This document shows, in pieces, positions 42,301 to 57,300 of a stretch of DNA of 64,000 nt (positions within the stretch are counted from its first letter, which is position 1; each line of letters opens with the position of its first letter). This DNA comes from Hetaerina americana. Lineage: Eukaryota; Arthropoda; Insecta; Odonata; Calopterygidae. The stretch covers positions 4,386,953 through 4,450,952 of the forward strand of contig JAKTNV010000041.1 in the NCBI GenBank assembly GCA_022747635.1, read 5' to 3'. The notes beneath the pieces are model-generated. The model was not told the origin of the DNA. It saw only the letters and a list, made by a program, of their open reading frames with translations, and did no database searches. A program made the position numbers and the translations under genes.

Positions 42301-45300
42301 ACTGGACGCCTCCATAACATTTTTGGTTTTGACAACATCATCAGACCATCTCGTGCTTTCATGAACAACATCGTTGGGATTGCTTTTCTGCTGACCGGAA
42401 AATTCGTAAATTCCTTTCCAACATTCCCCCGAATCCTCCTTCCCTCCCCTTGATTACGTCTGCGGCCGAAATTAAGGTTATCCTCACCTCGCTCCCAAAC
42501 TATAAGGCGCCAGGATTTGATAATGTTTCAAATCGCGAGCTCAAGCTCGCCGCCTCTGTCCCCGCTTTTCCTCTCATCCTTTCAGATTTAATTAATCACT
42601 GCTACCTCTCCTCCCATTTTCCTTCCCCTTGGAAGTCAGGGAAAGTTATTCTCCTCCCGAAACCAGGGAAAGATGCCACCACCCCGGGAAATAGTCGTCC
42701 GATTACCCTTCTTTCAAACGTCTCGAAAATTTTCGAGAGGGTCCTTCTGACCCTCCTAGAGACCCACGTCCGCGACCGCGGTATTCTCCGTCCCGAGCAG
42801 CTTGGCTTTCGTTCGCGTGTGTCCGCGTGTCATCAGATCCTTCGCCTCAGTGAACAAATTTCGCACGGCTTCAATCTTCGCCGTACGACGGACGCCGTCT
42901 TCCTGGACGTCGCCCGTGCTTTCGACCGCGTTTGGCACAAGGGCCTCATTTACAAAATGCATATCTTCGACTTTCCCCCTCCCCTTCTCCTCCTCGTCCG
43001 AAATTACCTCTCCGATCGTACGTTCCGCGTGTCGTTGGATGATTCCCTCTCTTCTGTAAAGAGAGCCGAGGCGGGCGTGCCGCAGGGCTCTCTTATCAGC
43101 CCTCTGTTATTCAACTTGTACGTCAACGATCTGCCTCCTACACCTCACACTTCCCTTAACATGTACGCCGATGACACTGCTATCGCCGCCACATCTCGAA
43201 CACGCTCCGCGAACATCAGACGACTTACAGCACACCTTGACAAACTGCAACGGTGGACAAGGACTTGGAAAATACGAATCAATCCTGACAAAAGCACACA
43301 TATTCATTTTTCCCGCAGACGAAAACGCACACCCCACGCTCCTCTTTTCTTCCACCAACACATTATACCGAGGGCTTCTTCGCACCGATTTCTTGGTGTC
43401 CTAGACAACCAGCTCACTTTTCAGCCGCACCTCGACTTTTGCCGTCAGAAGGCAATGATCGCAAGGAGCCGTCTCGGCTGCCTTTCCTCCGTGATTTCTC
43501 CTCTGGATCACGCCGACAGGATGCGACTTTACAGGTCGATCATTCACCCGCAGTTTCTGTACGCTTGCCCCGTGTTTGCCATCCGGAAAACGCTCTGGCG
43601 TCACCTTGAAACCATCCAAAACAAGGCTGTTCGGTCGTTACTCCAAGTGAGTCGTTTCACTTAGATGGCCGACGTGCGAGCGGCACATAAACTCCCATCA
43701 GTCGCGGAATTTATTCGCTCGCAAGTCGCGTCTTTTAAATCCCGCCTCGCACCGTCTGGAAATCCGCTGCTACAAACCATCTGGGACTATGATCCCGGAG
43801 AGAAACACACTTATACACTGCCTAAAGATATTACTCGCCTATGAGTCTTTACTATGTCTTTTAATTTTAAATTTTCTTCATAGTAATAAGCCGCTTCACG
43901 GCCGCCTCTCTCCCTTCCATTTTATCCGCTTCACGGTCTTGCTGTCACCTGCTCCTCATGCCCAAGTGTAATTTCCCGCTGTGGGAAATGGGCGACCCTC
44001 GCCTCCGCTTCCTTTTTGTACCGCTCTATGGTCAGAGTGTGCCGGTGGGCAGTTAGTGCTGTTAGTGACGTACTTTTTTTTCTTTTTTGTAAAAAGCCGT
44101 TCCCTGTCGGCTTTCCTTTCTTGTTAGATTAAGAATTCATATTTTATTCCTAGTTTTAAGTTTCACTTTCTCGCAAACCGCACTTCCACCTCAGCCATGC
44201 TTCTTTCTTCCTTCAATGCCATGCGTTTCTTATGTACAATGACCGGTTAAGGGTGGACTTCACTCACCGGGACGGTTTATACTTGCCTGCTTGGGCAGTC
44301 AATCAACTTTTGTGGCATAGGTTTGTCAATAATTCCTCCGTTATTTTTCATTTGTTTCTTCTTTTTACTGAAGTACTTTATTCTCTACCATTTTTGGTTT
44401 TGACAACACCATCAGGCCTCCCAGTGTTTTGTCCTACTCATATTCCCAAGTGTTGATACTGCTTTGCCGTAATACCCAAGTGAGTGTGTGCATTGTTTGC
44501 TCAGAGTAGGTCCCTAGCATCTGCCTTAACTTCTTCAAAAGCCTATTCAATCTCTTCCTTGTTAACACGTAAGTGGTTAAGGTAGCCCAGAGCCGGTCCC
44601 TGGCGAGGGAATCACTTACCCGTAAACCACTTTGGGTTAACCAGTATGACTCTGCGTGTATTTTTAAGCTCCCAAATACAGTGCAATAGGATTAACTGTC
44701 TTGTAAACCTACATTTCGGGAAATACCTTCCAACTCTGCATTATTGTGAACGTCTTAATATTTTGAATGTGGGTGTCTGATCACTGGCAAGAAAAATTAA
44801 CTTTCCCTGGAATTCACCAATTTCAAATTTTCCCCTTCTTTTTCACATTTACCATAGTTTTTAAACCCTTTATGGCTTAAGAAATATTATTTCATGGAGT
44901 CATTTCAAAATGAGGCCATAAGAAGTACGATATGTCCTTTCCAGTGTTTTTTGGGTTAATGAGGCACGATTCTTTGAAATCTCTCCTACATTGCTATCAA
45001 TGATTTGAACGCTGTAATAAGCAAAGCATTAAAAAATTCAGCCACTGCTAGTATGGCCATAGTAAACGTATTCAATTTGCCCAGAATTTTTATGCACCCT
45101 TTAATATTTTAAGGGTGAATAAACAAAAGTTATAATTAATGGACATGTGAACTCTAACAAAAAGATGAAAAAAAAAGTTGAGTCAAAAATACTTCATCAA
45201 CAGGGATAAGGATCAGGGATAAGGAAAAGCTAATTTATTTGAAAAGATTCATTCCAATGAAAAGAAATAAGCAATGCATTACCTCTTAAATCGCCCTTAA

Positions 45301-48300
45301 TATCACAACCTAGGATATCCATGCGAAGGCCAATTCTCTTATGAAATGTGATAGGAACCAGTTTGATGTACTGAGCAAACACCGGATGAGGAAACAATAC
45401 TCTTTTTGCAGACAAGGAATCACTGTTTCCTTCAAAAACCTGAAAAGTATTAGAACAAATTTGGTGCTTAGAACTGATGATCAAGTAAATAGTCATGCAA
45501 TTACGTCACACAAATTTGCAGGACGTTTGAAAAACAGTCTTATCACCAGCTATTTCCCCAATACTCACAATATCCATCCAATTCTAAAGGAATTTTTATC
45601 ACTTATTAAAAAATAATGACTCCACATTCCTCCTCCTTTCTACATGCCCATTTATCTCTTTCAAATTTGCAAGACACAAAAATGTATAAATATAAATAAC
45701 AGTTCAATTTTAATTCAGCAATTTCAAAGAGTAAAAATCATTCCCTTTGTTAGGAATACATTTTGAAATTGTACCATTATACGTAATATGCATTTAGCAG
45801 ATGACTCCATCAAAAGTTACAGTTGTGGCATCTACTGCAGTTTCAGAAAATTTTTCACAATCAATAGTGGAAAGTTGCCGCCAGTTAATAAAACAAAATC
45901 ACAGACCCACATATTGATAGCATTCCTTTTTCTTTTCAGACAATAAAATTCATAGAAATAAATCAACCACCAACATCTAATGATTTGATTTTAAACAAGC
46001 CTGACTGCACTATTTTGATGTAAAATAAATGACTTCCTAAATCACTTGGAATGGATGAGTGTCTAAATAATTATTTATCATAATATACCATTTATGGTTT
46101 GATATCCATAATTATAGTTTACAAATTGAGAAAGAGAAATGCTTGCATGAACTTCCATAGGAAAAAATGTATGAAATAATGATGAAACTTTTAATGGCTA
46201 TTAAAATACTCGAAATTATAAATTCCTGGGAAATACCGACATAAAGAGCGATAAAACATGATATTAATGACACCTGCTCTCATCTATAAGAAGGTGTTCA
46301 ACTTGAAGAACATCATGCAATGCATTTTTGGGTTAATCTGTGATAGAGGGTAGATAGAGGGTAGAATGTTGGGCAAAAGAGGAAAGGGAAGGAACAGGAT
46401 AGGGATGTTGGACGGGATGAAGGGAGGAAGAAAGTACTCAGAGATGAAGAGGGACCTGGTGTAGAGTAGAATTTAGGGTTGTGTTTTGTTAGTAGTCACA
46501 AAATATTTGTTTGGTAGTTGTGTCCATCAAAAAACCTACCTTAACCGGTAGATTACCTTAAAAAAAGAATAAAACAAATGTCCCTGTCTTATTTGGCATT
46601 TTAAACAAAACATTTTGCTATCATGTCATGTACATATGCTCATAATTCTATAGAGTGAATGAAAGCAACAAAAATCAAAGAGTTATTAAAACATATGAGA
46701 CAAGATATTAACTGCAAATACCATAAACAGGTGAGAGCATTTCAGTACTACTTGAACTTAACACTGGTATTAACATTTTTGATTGCTTATCTTTTGAGCA
46801 TTAATGTAATTCCCCCGATACTTTCCTCGGCATTATCACAAAGTAATTGGGGGGGACTATATTCTATGGAGGGTATTTCAAAAGGTAACTTTACTTTCTT
46901 ACTGGGTGGAGGAATTAATACTGCCAGTAGTCCATGGTTTCACCACACGTTTATTAATCACAGAAGGGGGCTACCCAGCTGATTCTTAAAGATCATTACA
47001 AGTGTAATAAAGACGCTTTTACATAGCTGATAGGATATTGACACTGTAATACCTTCGGTAATAAATGTCCTTCATCTTTAATTGCATTCCAATTTATTCC
47101 GTTGTTGCTCCAATCGACTTGGAATTCAGTCACCCACTCCTTATGCCTTGGGTTCCCTTGAATTACAACACCAGTGACTTGCTTCTGCTGCACAAGATCC
47201 ACCTGAAAATAATAGGGAATATTTAAGCGTATGGACAATGTGAATAATCATTGCTTACAAAATGGAGGCTTGAGAAGAGAAATGCACTTATGGAAGTCTT
47301 TAGGCTCAGCAATCCCATTGCCCATATAAAAAAATTATTCAAGATAGTAGTCCATGAAATTCTACTGTTTTAATACATACTTCTGCAAGGTGGTGATGAA
47401 TGCTTAAGGCTTAGGTACATGAGAAAAATGATCTAATTTTTTGTGTGACAAGGGAAAGAGCAATTTCCATTAATGCATTACAAAGGTTCCCACCAAACAT
47501 AATATCTTAACACACAGTGAAACCCTGCATTTGCATTGTCGGAATTAACATTTTCCCATTATTTACTACATTTTTACTACGGCCCATACCATTTTCTCTT
47601 TTTCCAACTTACATGTATCACTAACAAAGATAAGAGAGAGAGAGCAGAAATGTGAATGGTCAAAGCAAAAAATTTTAATAAGACGGCAATGCAGGGTGCA
47701 ACTAGAGACAGAAATGTAAACTACTTGAACTAGTACCCTCAATCTGCCAAGAAGGAAAAGATTCGTGTTTTTTTTATTTTATTTTTCAAAATTTGTACAT
47801 ACCCTGCAAGCCACCGCCAGAGTGTATGGCAGGGGGTGAATACACACCACAATAATTTTACCCGAACATGACCATATGCTAGGGCTTTGAAATTAATACA
47901 GTGTACAGCTTGGAGTTATTTGCATAATTTATGCATTGTAATAACAACTATTCATTTTGCACATAAGTTAAAACTATGAGGGATGAAAGAAAATGACTTT
48001 GAGCGAAACATGATGAATCGTGATCACAACAAAAACTGGTGATTGACAACTGGGACGATTTGTACTGCCGCAACGCAACAGATATGAAACAAAATATGAT
48101 ATGATGATTAAAATAAAATATGATAAACGCAACAAAACTATACCAAATCAAATATTATTTCAATATCTTCACATAATTTCAAAGTTGTATCGCCAGTGCC
48201 ATGTATTTATATTTTTCATGTAGCAGTACACGTAATAAGAAATCTATCTGAGTATGTAAAAAATTGTGACATCCACAAATATTCTACAAGGCAGAATGTG

Positions 48301-51300
48301 CAGCTTTACATTTTACATGTATGCACAAAAAATGCAGGTGCTGGCCCAAATGTTATGGGCCTTCAACTTTAAAATAAACTCCCAGCTGAGATTAAGGCCC
48401 ATAATAGTTTGGCTGCATTTAAAGTCAATCTACTCAGGTTCTTAAAATTAAAAATGTTTCATTCAATTGCTGAATTTCTTGATAATGCCTGATATGTGTC
48501 TTTTATCAATTGTATGTATTTCGTTACTTTCCCCTGACGTGTCTTATGTACATCACGTGTAACAGTTGTAACAACTTGATCGTTGGATGAATAAAATGTA
48601 TTATCATTATACAATAAAAATGTAAAAAATTACTAAGCAATACTGTAGTATAAATATATTAAAAATATTTTGCTTGCCGTACACTCAGTAAACATCATTG
48701 AGATACATTTATATTTATCATTATGCCCAAATGTTACCCATCTAAAATACAGATCACTGACATTTGAATAAAAAAAATCCACGTCTAACAACGGAACAGA
48801 AGGGCAAGATGGGAGGGGAGAAAGGAATCGGGAAGTGAAATTGTGATACCTATTCTATTTCCATTGACAAGTTGAACAATAATGTGAGAGTTTTAACTTA
48901 AAAGTTGTGAATGGAATAAGAGCACTCAACTTAACACAAGTGGAGAATATCAGAGTTCCTCATCTCTGAAAATTCCTGATGATACAAGAAAACACGGGGG
49001 GGGGGGGGCTGTTTTTCCCATGGTTCATCTTGTATTCACCTCGTTTGGTTGTGGCCCACTCACCCTGCAGCTAATCCAAATGGAATGACAACTGTATTGC
49101 GCTGCTCACAGGGAAGCCAGTGGCCACAACACATTTCTGGAAATTCCTGACTGACATAATGTACTCCCTCCCATCTTTGTGTTCGTGAAGAACATTTGAG
49201 AATTGAATACTTTGCCTTTTCCTAAGTCACCTCAGTTTGGCCCAAGGCTTTGGAGACATGCAAGTGAAACAAAAACTCTGCTTATGTTGCAAAAGGAAGC
49301 ATTATAACCAGTTCTGACCATCATGATCAATGTCGTCCGCTATTTGTCAGGCTAAGAGTGATAACGGTCTTTAACATACACATTTAACAGGGCTTATTTC
49401 ATGTAAAAGATAATGTAAATAACTGTGTATTAAGAGGCAATATACACAGCCATAAAACCAGGTCAAGAAATATGTTAGACATCACCCAATGCAGATTGTC
49501 CATAACCTTCAATCAGTCGGGCTAACCTAGCCTTAAAATTCATAACCAACTTCCCCGTGCTGCAGGACTGTCTAGCTATAATAGGTTCAAAAACGTTATT
49601 GAGGATTGGTTGATTTCAAACCCCTTGTATCCCTCAGCTGAATATTTTGAACTAGACTTCTCAAGAGTTAAATTACAATACATGTGTGTCTCTTCACCAC
49701 AGTAATGAATGCACGTCTCTATGCGTTTTTCTTTCGATGACACCTTTAGAAGCATGTACTGCTCTTTGATTAAAAAAAGATTACTATTATTATTTCTTGT
49801 TTTTCCTAACCCCAGCTTTTTTTCCCCGTGCTCCGCAGGCATTTTATGGAACAGAATGGATAAATAGGATAAAAATAAGAACAAATCTTCCCATGTGCAC
49901 TGCCTCATTGCAAATGGTATCAATCAATTCAGGGGGGGAGGAGAGTCCATGGAATTGGTGAGAACACCTGGGAATCTCACGCGCCATGATCCCAGGCTCC
50001 CAGCACAGAACAAACATCCACCCCAGGAGAGTGGAGCACGGCAGGAGGAAGAAGCCCACCCACCTGTGCGAGGCCACGTCGCCATTTCAAGGGCTCACCT
50101 GAATCCATTCGTGAGGGGCATTTGAGGATTTGCCCGAGACCCAGGCCCCTCCACCATTCAGCCGTGCGTGGTTCCCAAGGGTACCTGGAGTACTGAAGCT
50201 GGACACACTGATTTGGTCATCCTGAACAATGGAACAAGAACTACCACATTAAAAGCCATTCCAATGAAAAACTTGGGCATTACAAATACAGATTACATGA
50301 TTGATAAAACATTTACTTTCGACTGAGGGTTTTGCAATGATTTTTAATTTTTGCCGTTTACCTTTTAGGATAATCTGCTGCATCTTGTGCATTTTTAAGA
50401 ATGTCATCAAGGGCTTATGATTCACTCAATGATAATTATGAAGCAATGAGTCTAATACCTTGTGTCATTGTTATATTATTTTCATGGTAATTTTCCAACT
50501 AATGTTTTCATGCTGAGTAAAACAAAGAAAAAAGTGGCTTTGGGGAAAACCAAAAAAATTCTTTGCCAAAGAAATTAGTTTTGAATTGACAATATTCTAG
50601 ACTAAATAAAACTGTTATGGGGGTAATTCAATGCTCATTCTTCACATAGTTTCAAAACACTATCCTACAGCACTTTTACAGGGTGTATTGTAAATTGACT
50701 TCAACTGCTAATGTAAATGTATCATCTATAAGCCTACATATTCTCATATTGTTGCTATATGTGAAGGATTACATGATCCAAATTGTAGCTAAAAGCATAA
50801 ATCAAGGTTAGCTACCTTTCATTCCCCAATCTGTGCATGAGGGGAACACCAAAGACTTTCCCTCAATCTACAATACAGGCCTTAATCCCTCGTAAGAACA
50901 AGATGTTACCAATAAGTATAACAATAGATGGACTTTCTATTGAGGAAGAACATCACGCTAAATTTCTAGGTGTTTGATTTGATTATAATTTATCATAGGA
51001 AGAACATGTAACAGAACTAACAAGAAAATCAAGCTCACTCTGCTATGCTATGTGTGTTTCAGCTACATTTACGTCCCTGGATGTCCTTCAGGATCCCTAT
51101 CAAGGGTGTTTCCAGTCACTCATGATTTACCTTTGGGGATCCTCAATTCATGCGAAAAAAATATTTCAGATGCAGGAAATAATTTTTAAAATAATGAAAA
51201 AGGTTCCATTAAGAACTCCCACTAATAATAAATATGCCAAACTCAGCATTTTGTCACTGCCATGCATCTACATAATGGAAAGATTTACTTCCATACAGAA

Positions 51301-54300
51301 AAACTATAATTCCTGCATTAAAAAATCAGATTTTTATAATTGCAGCACAAGATCATGTGAACTTGTTGAGCTGAACAGCCATAGAACATCAAGAAGCCTC
51401 AGCACCATCACACACCAAGGATTCAAACTCATCAACAGACTAACAACTGCAATTAAATGCTTGGAGCATGGAGGAAATTCAAACTGCATGTAAAAGATCT
51501 TCGACAAAAAAATTGCTCTATAATATTTGTAAGTATATGAAATATAACATGGAATAACTTTGTGGAGGGATCAGGATGGTGTGGTGGCTAAGGTACAGGC
51601 ATCCCACCGAGAGTGTGCCCAGGTTCAAATCCTCGAGACAACAAATATTTTTCAGTGGTATCCCAATCCCTACTTGAGGTGCTTTGTGGAGAGTACTTTG
51701 ATTGAGTACGGCGTCCATCGGATAGGATGTTAAACTGCAGACCCCTTGGTGCCTTTCACCTTTCCTACAAGAGTAGGCTAATGCCGACGCTGGGTTTCTC
51801 TCCACCCTTCCTTTCCCATCCATCCCTGATGGCGCAAATGACCCTGGCAGTCGGTCGCCTTCCATAAACACTACCAACTACTAATGATAACTTTGTCTTC
51901 AAATAAGTGCATTTTCTTTTAATTATTTTGTTTATTGTATTTCATGCATACTTAAATGGTGCCAATTTCTGTAGTGTCTCTTCTTAGCGCTTCCTCCTAA
52001 CACCTCCATACTAATGCATTTTGCCTTTGGGACAAATAAATTGCTACAACTACTACTTACCAGAATTGCACCAGACTCCATTCCAAGGCCATCTTCACAT
52101 TCCCGAAACACTTCAGTCATTGATGTAATGGTGGTGGTTACAACTGGTTCAGTAACTTCAGTCACGTATTCTATAAAAAAATACATCAATGTGAAGGCAT
52201 AAATATTGTACTACTAGTGTATGCATGTTTATATTGAAGTGAAGACATAAATATGTCATCAGACCTCATTTATGCTTTACAGCTTTGGGAATTCAACAGA
52301 AATGCATGCTTTGAAGCCTCATGAACACATTCTGGCCATTTTCCATACTATGTCTATTAGCGTGTATGTAATATATTTGTTGTGGACACAATAATTCAAA
52401 AACTATTACCCTGAGTGGCACGAAATGTTCTCAGTAACATCTATATTAAGGTTTTAAGAGCCAATTAAATCTGTGACCAAATCCACCCATCAGAGGTGAC
52501 AGTTACGGCCTTTTTTCTAAGTGTCAGCATCATTGCTACAAAAAAACCATTTAGTATACATGTGACAGCATAGAACTAATTATTTGATCACGATGTGACT
52601 CCAAAAATATCATTTGAATAGAGATAACTGTAAGAACTATTTTTCTTAACACTGTTACAAATTTCCATAAAGCACAACTTTATTTTTCTCATTCAGATAT
52701 AAAATATTCCTCCATGCTCAAGTATGACTTCATGAACCATTACATGAATTAAGGATTCAATTTTGTTCTTCTGCTCAACACTTGCCATACCTCACATATA
52801 AAACACCATTCATACCAGGGGGGACCCAAAAATAACAGGAATTTTGTCATAGATTATTTATTTCCCAATATATTTACATTGAATTTTGTTCACCTTCAAA
52901 GTATTCCCCATTGAACACAATGCACTTCTCCAAATGATTCTTCCATTGTTTGAAACATTTCTGAAATTCATTTATCGAGATGTCCTTCAAGCCTTCTAAC
53001 GATTTTTGTTTTACCTTCTCCGATGTGTCAAAACGCTTTCCTTTCATGTCCCTTTTGAGTCTGGGGAACAAAGAGAAGTCGCAGGGAGCTAAATCTGGTG
53101 AGTAGGGGGGTGGACAATTGACGTCATGCCGTTTTTTGTCAAAAACCGCATCATGGGAAGGGCGGTAAGAGCTGGCGCGTTGTCATGATGGAAGAACCAG
53201 TCGCCTGTGTGCCAAAGATCTGCTCTTTTCTTCCGGATACTCCCCCTCAATCTCTTCAGAACCTCAAGGTGAAACTTCTGGTTGACAGTTTGACCCGGGG
53301 GAATAAACGTCACGATTGAGGGCATTGATTTTGTCGACGTTTTTGTCAGTTCTTGATGTTGAAGGGTGGCCTGAACGGGGTTGGTCTTCAATTGACATTT
53401 CACCATTTTTAAAACCTGTAAACCACTCGTAGACTCTGGTTTTGCTTAGGGCAGCTTCCCCATAAGCAGTCTTGAGCATTACAATAGTTTCCGCGGCCGA
53501 TTTCCCCAACAGGAAACAAAATTTCACTGCAGTGCGTTGCTCTTGATAATCTGTCATCACTTTTTTCACCGAAATCTTGTTTCACTGAAACAGCTCTCAC
53601 GGACGGACCGATCCAGTCACAGCAATGGCGCTGTGCATACTGACGCAGGTGGTGTGAGCCTGACGTACGACTGGCCGAACAAAGGCTTCCCCCACTCTCG
53701 CTCCCCATCACAGCCCAATTACCATTACTTTTGGGCCCCCCCCCCTCGTAGGTGCATTTTTAATATTAATAAAGATGTACTAATTTTTCGAGTGAATAGG
53801 TGTTGAACACGTCAAATGAACAGCTATAATACTAAGACAATTAAGTTTTCAAGAGAGCTTTAGGTTTCTTACATGTGACATTGATAACTGTCATCTGTTG
53901 CATAGTTAGAAAGATTGTGCTTAACATGAACAATTGTAGCATAAATGTACACATCTGGAAGGGATAGAATACAAAGCTTTTCGGAGGGGGGCAACATGGA
54001 GCGTTGAGAAATTTTTTACACATTAATAATGTAACCCCTTTTTGTATATTAAATAATACTGCATTTAGAATTGTATAAGGAGCCCCAGAAAATTATAAAA
54101 AAATTAACCTCAGAATAAAACTCACCATAACAGATTGACAGTAAAACATGATTATTGGTGTCCTAAATAAATATAATCAGAAAACACAATATATATGTAT
54201 GTAGTATGTATACAGATCTTTTTCATTCCCTGGGTCAAAAAACCCTGGGACCCTGATTTACAAAGAAGTGGACAAAACTTCTGGTCACTATAACTGGCCT

Positions 54301-57300
54301 TTTCTCAGATGTAACCAAAGCCTTTGAATCAATAGATCATAACATTCTTTTTAAAAAATTGCAGTGTTATGGAATAAGAGGGGTACCAAGGCTGCCAATT
54401 CGGTCATATTTAAAATATCATGAAAATACTGTCTCTATTCAGCTGAAAATACACTGGTGCAGAGGAAATAGAAACCGAACAATGAAAAATTCCACACAAT
54501 AAATTTCTGTCCCGACCCATTCAAACCCAGTCCCCCAACAACAGTGAATAGCCAAAATATATTATTTATCACATCCACAAAATTTCTTGGCATCCATGCC
54601 ATCTTGCCATCCAAACTTGACATGAGAGACCCATATAAACTGCCTTTCAGGCAAGTAAGTTTGGCATATTTCCTCTTAAGAACTTCGAAGAAAACAGCGA
54701 GAAAAGACGTGCCACTAATTCTTTGCTAAGAGCCTACTAACTCCTGTATGACATATACTACCATTATCTGGGGCTCATCTCCTTTCTTCCGAGTATTTTT
54801 AAACTGCAAAAGAAGGCTATTTACATCCCATTGCACCTCCAATTTCATCCGCCCATTCAATCTTTCCAGATCTAGGCTCCAACCATTTCCATTCACATTC
54901 AATCTATTCACATTAAACTATATTAAACGGCATTTATTAACCTTTCACACAAATTCTCACTACCAGAGTCACCATACCAGAGCCCAGTCAAACCTGCAAG
55001 TCATACACAATTGAACCAAAGCTGCAAGCCTAGCACCAAAGTCAATGGGACTAAACCTATAAAATAAATCAACGCAGAAATACAAAGACACAACAGACAT
55101 AACTCGGTTTTAAACTCAGAGTAAAAAAGCTAACAAAAAGAGCCTTACGTGACATTTACGACCCCGAAAATTTAAAAGATCCCACTGCCAAATGGCAACA
55201 AATACTCTATCTAGGGACTATTTCTCAAAAAGTAATTAAAATTTTACCTAAAGAAAAAACGAATTGTGCCTTTCATAGTGGTTCATGCCTTAAGAACCTG
55301 ATCTCTCACACTAAAGACAAAGTCCCCAAAAACGAGAGGAGTGGAGTGTATGAATAAAAGTGCTCAGAATGTAACACAAAGTATACTAGGCAAACAGAAT
55401 GGAAATTTAAAGAAAGAATTAAAGAACACCAAACATGTGTAAAAAATAAGAACATAACATCCCTTTTTGCAAAGCACCTCATCAAAAGTGACCACAACAG
55501 TGTCCTTGTGACAAAAATTATCCATTTTGAAAGTAAAGGTCAAAGGCTTGATGCTTTGGAGCAGTTGGAAGTTTTGAAATGTGTCCGTTGGAAGGATGAA
55601 CTTGCCAACGAAATTTTGTATCCCTCTCACTCCCCACTCCGAGACCTACCACTCTGCCAAGTCAACGATTGACACCAAAAGATGTAATTCTCTTTCTTCC
55701 CAGCTACATTGAAACCTTTTTACCCCTCCAACCTCCCTCTCTGACTCAACCTCCCTCAATCAGAAGGTATGTGTACCAAGTTTGCTTCTAGGATGATCAC
55801 GTTCAACATCGAAACCTGGGTCATATTTTTTTTAAATAAAGTGAGTGGCATTACAAAGTCAATTATTTCATTTCAATATTTTATGCAAATTCCATAAAGT
55901 TACGTCTGACAACAAGTTTTATTGTGCAAGTATGTTCCTATTATTGTTCTTAAGTATCTTAAGTAAGATTATGCAAAAGTTTGTCAGAGAGAAGTCTGTA
56001 AAGCTGTCACGTGTGATGGCCCTTAAAATCATCACTACCGTTCTTTCTTTATCCCATCAAATTTAATACCAGCTTCAAATCACTTTACATAAACACTTTT
56101 GTCTCTGACACTTTAAATGTGTTTGTAATTCCTTTGTTTGTAAAGAGAGAAATAATCCGACAACATTTGAAATCTAGCCCTCCAATTGAAACCCTCCATT
56201 TGGACATAAGTAATGAGATCAAACATTCTAAGGGATATGAGAGCATACTTACCACACTCACAATACACCCGAATCTCATAGTCATGGCAGGGAGTTGGCT
56301 TTCCACCTTTCACTAGAGGTTGACAAACAAGACCTCTTTCCAGACTGCATTCAACATCTTGCTTAGTTTCCTTGAAATTGATGTGAGTTTTAATGGTTCG
56401 GCATTCAATTTTTTTCATATGACTGAGTTCACAGAAAGGCTGATCTTTTTGAATCTGAAAGAAAAGGCAGATTCCCAGAATATCTATAGACATTTATTCT
56501 ATGAGGTGCAACTGTGTTATATATTGAAAAAGGTTAAAAATAATGACCTTAAACTAGTACTAATTGTGATATCAAATAATAATCAAGTTATAATAGTTAG
56601 CCCATTTACCATATGTTATTAAGATGCCAAATTTGGCTATATTTTTTTACAAGCATTAATTTATAATTTATTATTCAAATTTTGAAATAGAGGTAATTCA
56701 TGACTACTAAAGTTGGACCAGTTGCCTTAGGTAGATTGCCCAAAAGTGCATGAGCCAGCAGCATTATTGCAGTGATTCTTTAAAACATTTCAATATCCTG
56801 GTTAGACAGCAATACCAGGATTTTCATGAGCTGTCTTATGGATTATATAATGGGCACTTGTATAAAATAACCAAAGGTACTACACGGTAATGAACACTGG
56901 TCCTCTTTACAATGCTAAGTCCCCATATTGTGGGTTTTCATGCCAGACTGGCTCCAAAATTGAACCAATGGCTTTTTAAATTCATTCAATTAAACAAATT
57001 TTATATTTTTTCCAAATTGGGTAAGTTCTTTTTTGTTAAGATTGTTGCACACAATGTGAATACATCACCATAGAGCCCAGATATTAAAGAGATCAAAATG
57101 TTGTTCATTTGAGAACAATTAAAAATATTTCCTTACCACATGTCTAGGAATATTAGTGATCAATTCCACATCGGTCAGCTTTTTCAAACCAAAAGGTTTG
57201 TCATTGCTGAACCATGGGCTCCAGCCTGTTACACATGTCGTATCCTCTTGAACATGCACAGTTGTCATAGGAGTTGTTGTGGTCACTGGTGATGTTACCG

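Noticed and set aside
42756..43619. Other-frame ORFs inside the jockey-like RT
   Set aside because: Overlap a clearly conserved RT frame and carry no motif of their own.
51571..51635. A tRNA gene suggested by A- and B-box-like sequence
   Set aside because: No cloverleaf can be drawn and the same head recurs in a second copy with a shared body, so it is a SINE head.
51518..51877. 119-codon minus-strand ORF
   Set aside because: It lies wholly within a SINE copy; no splice phase or domain.
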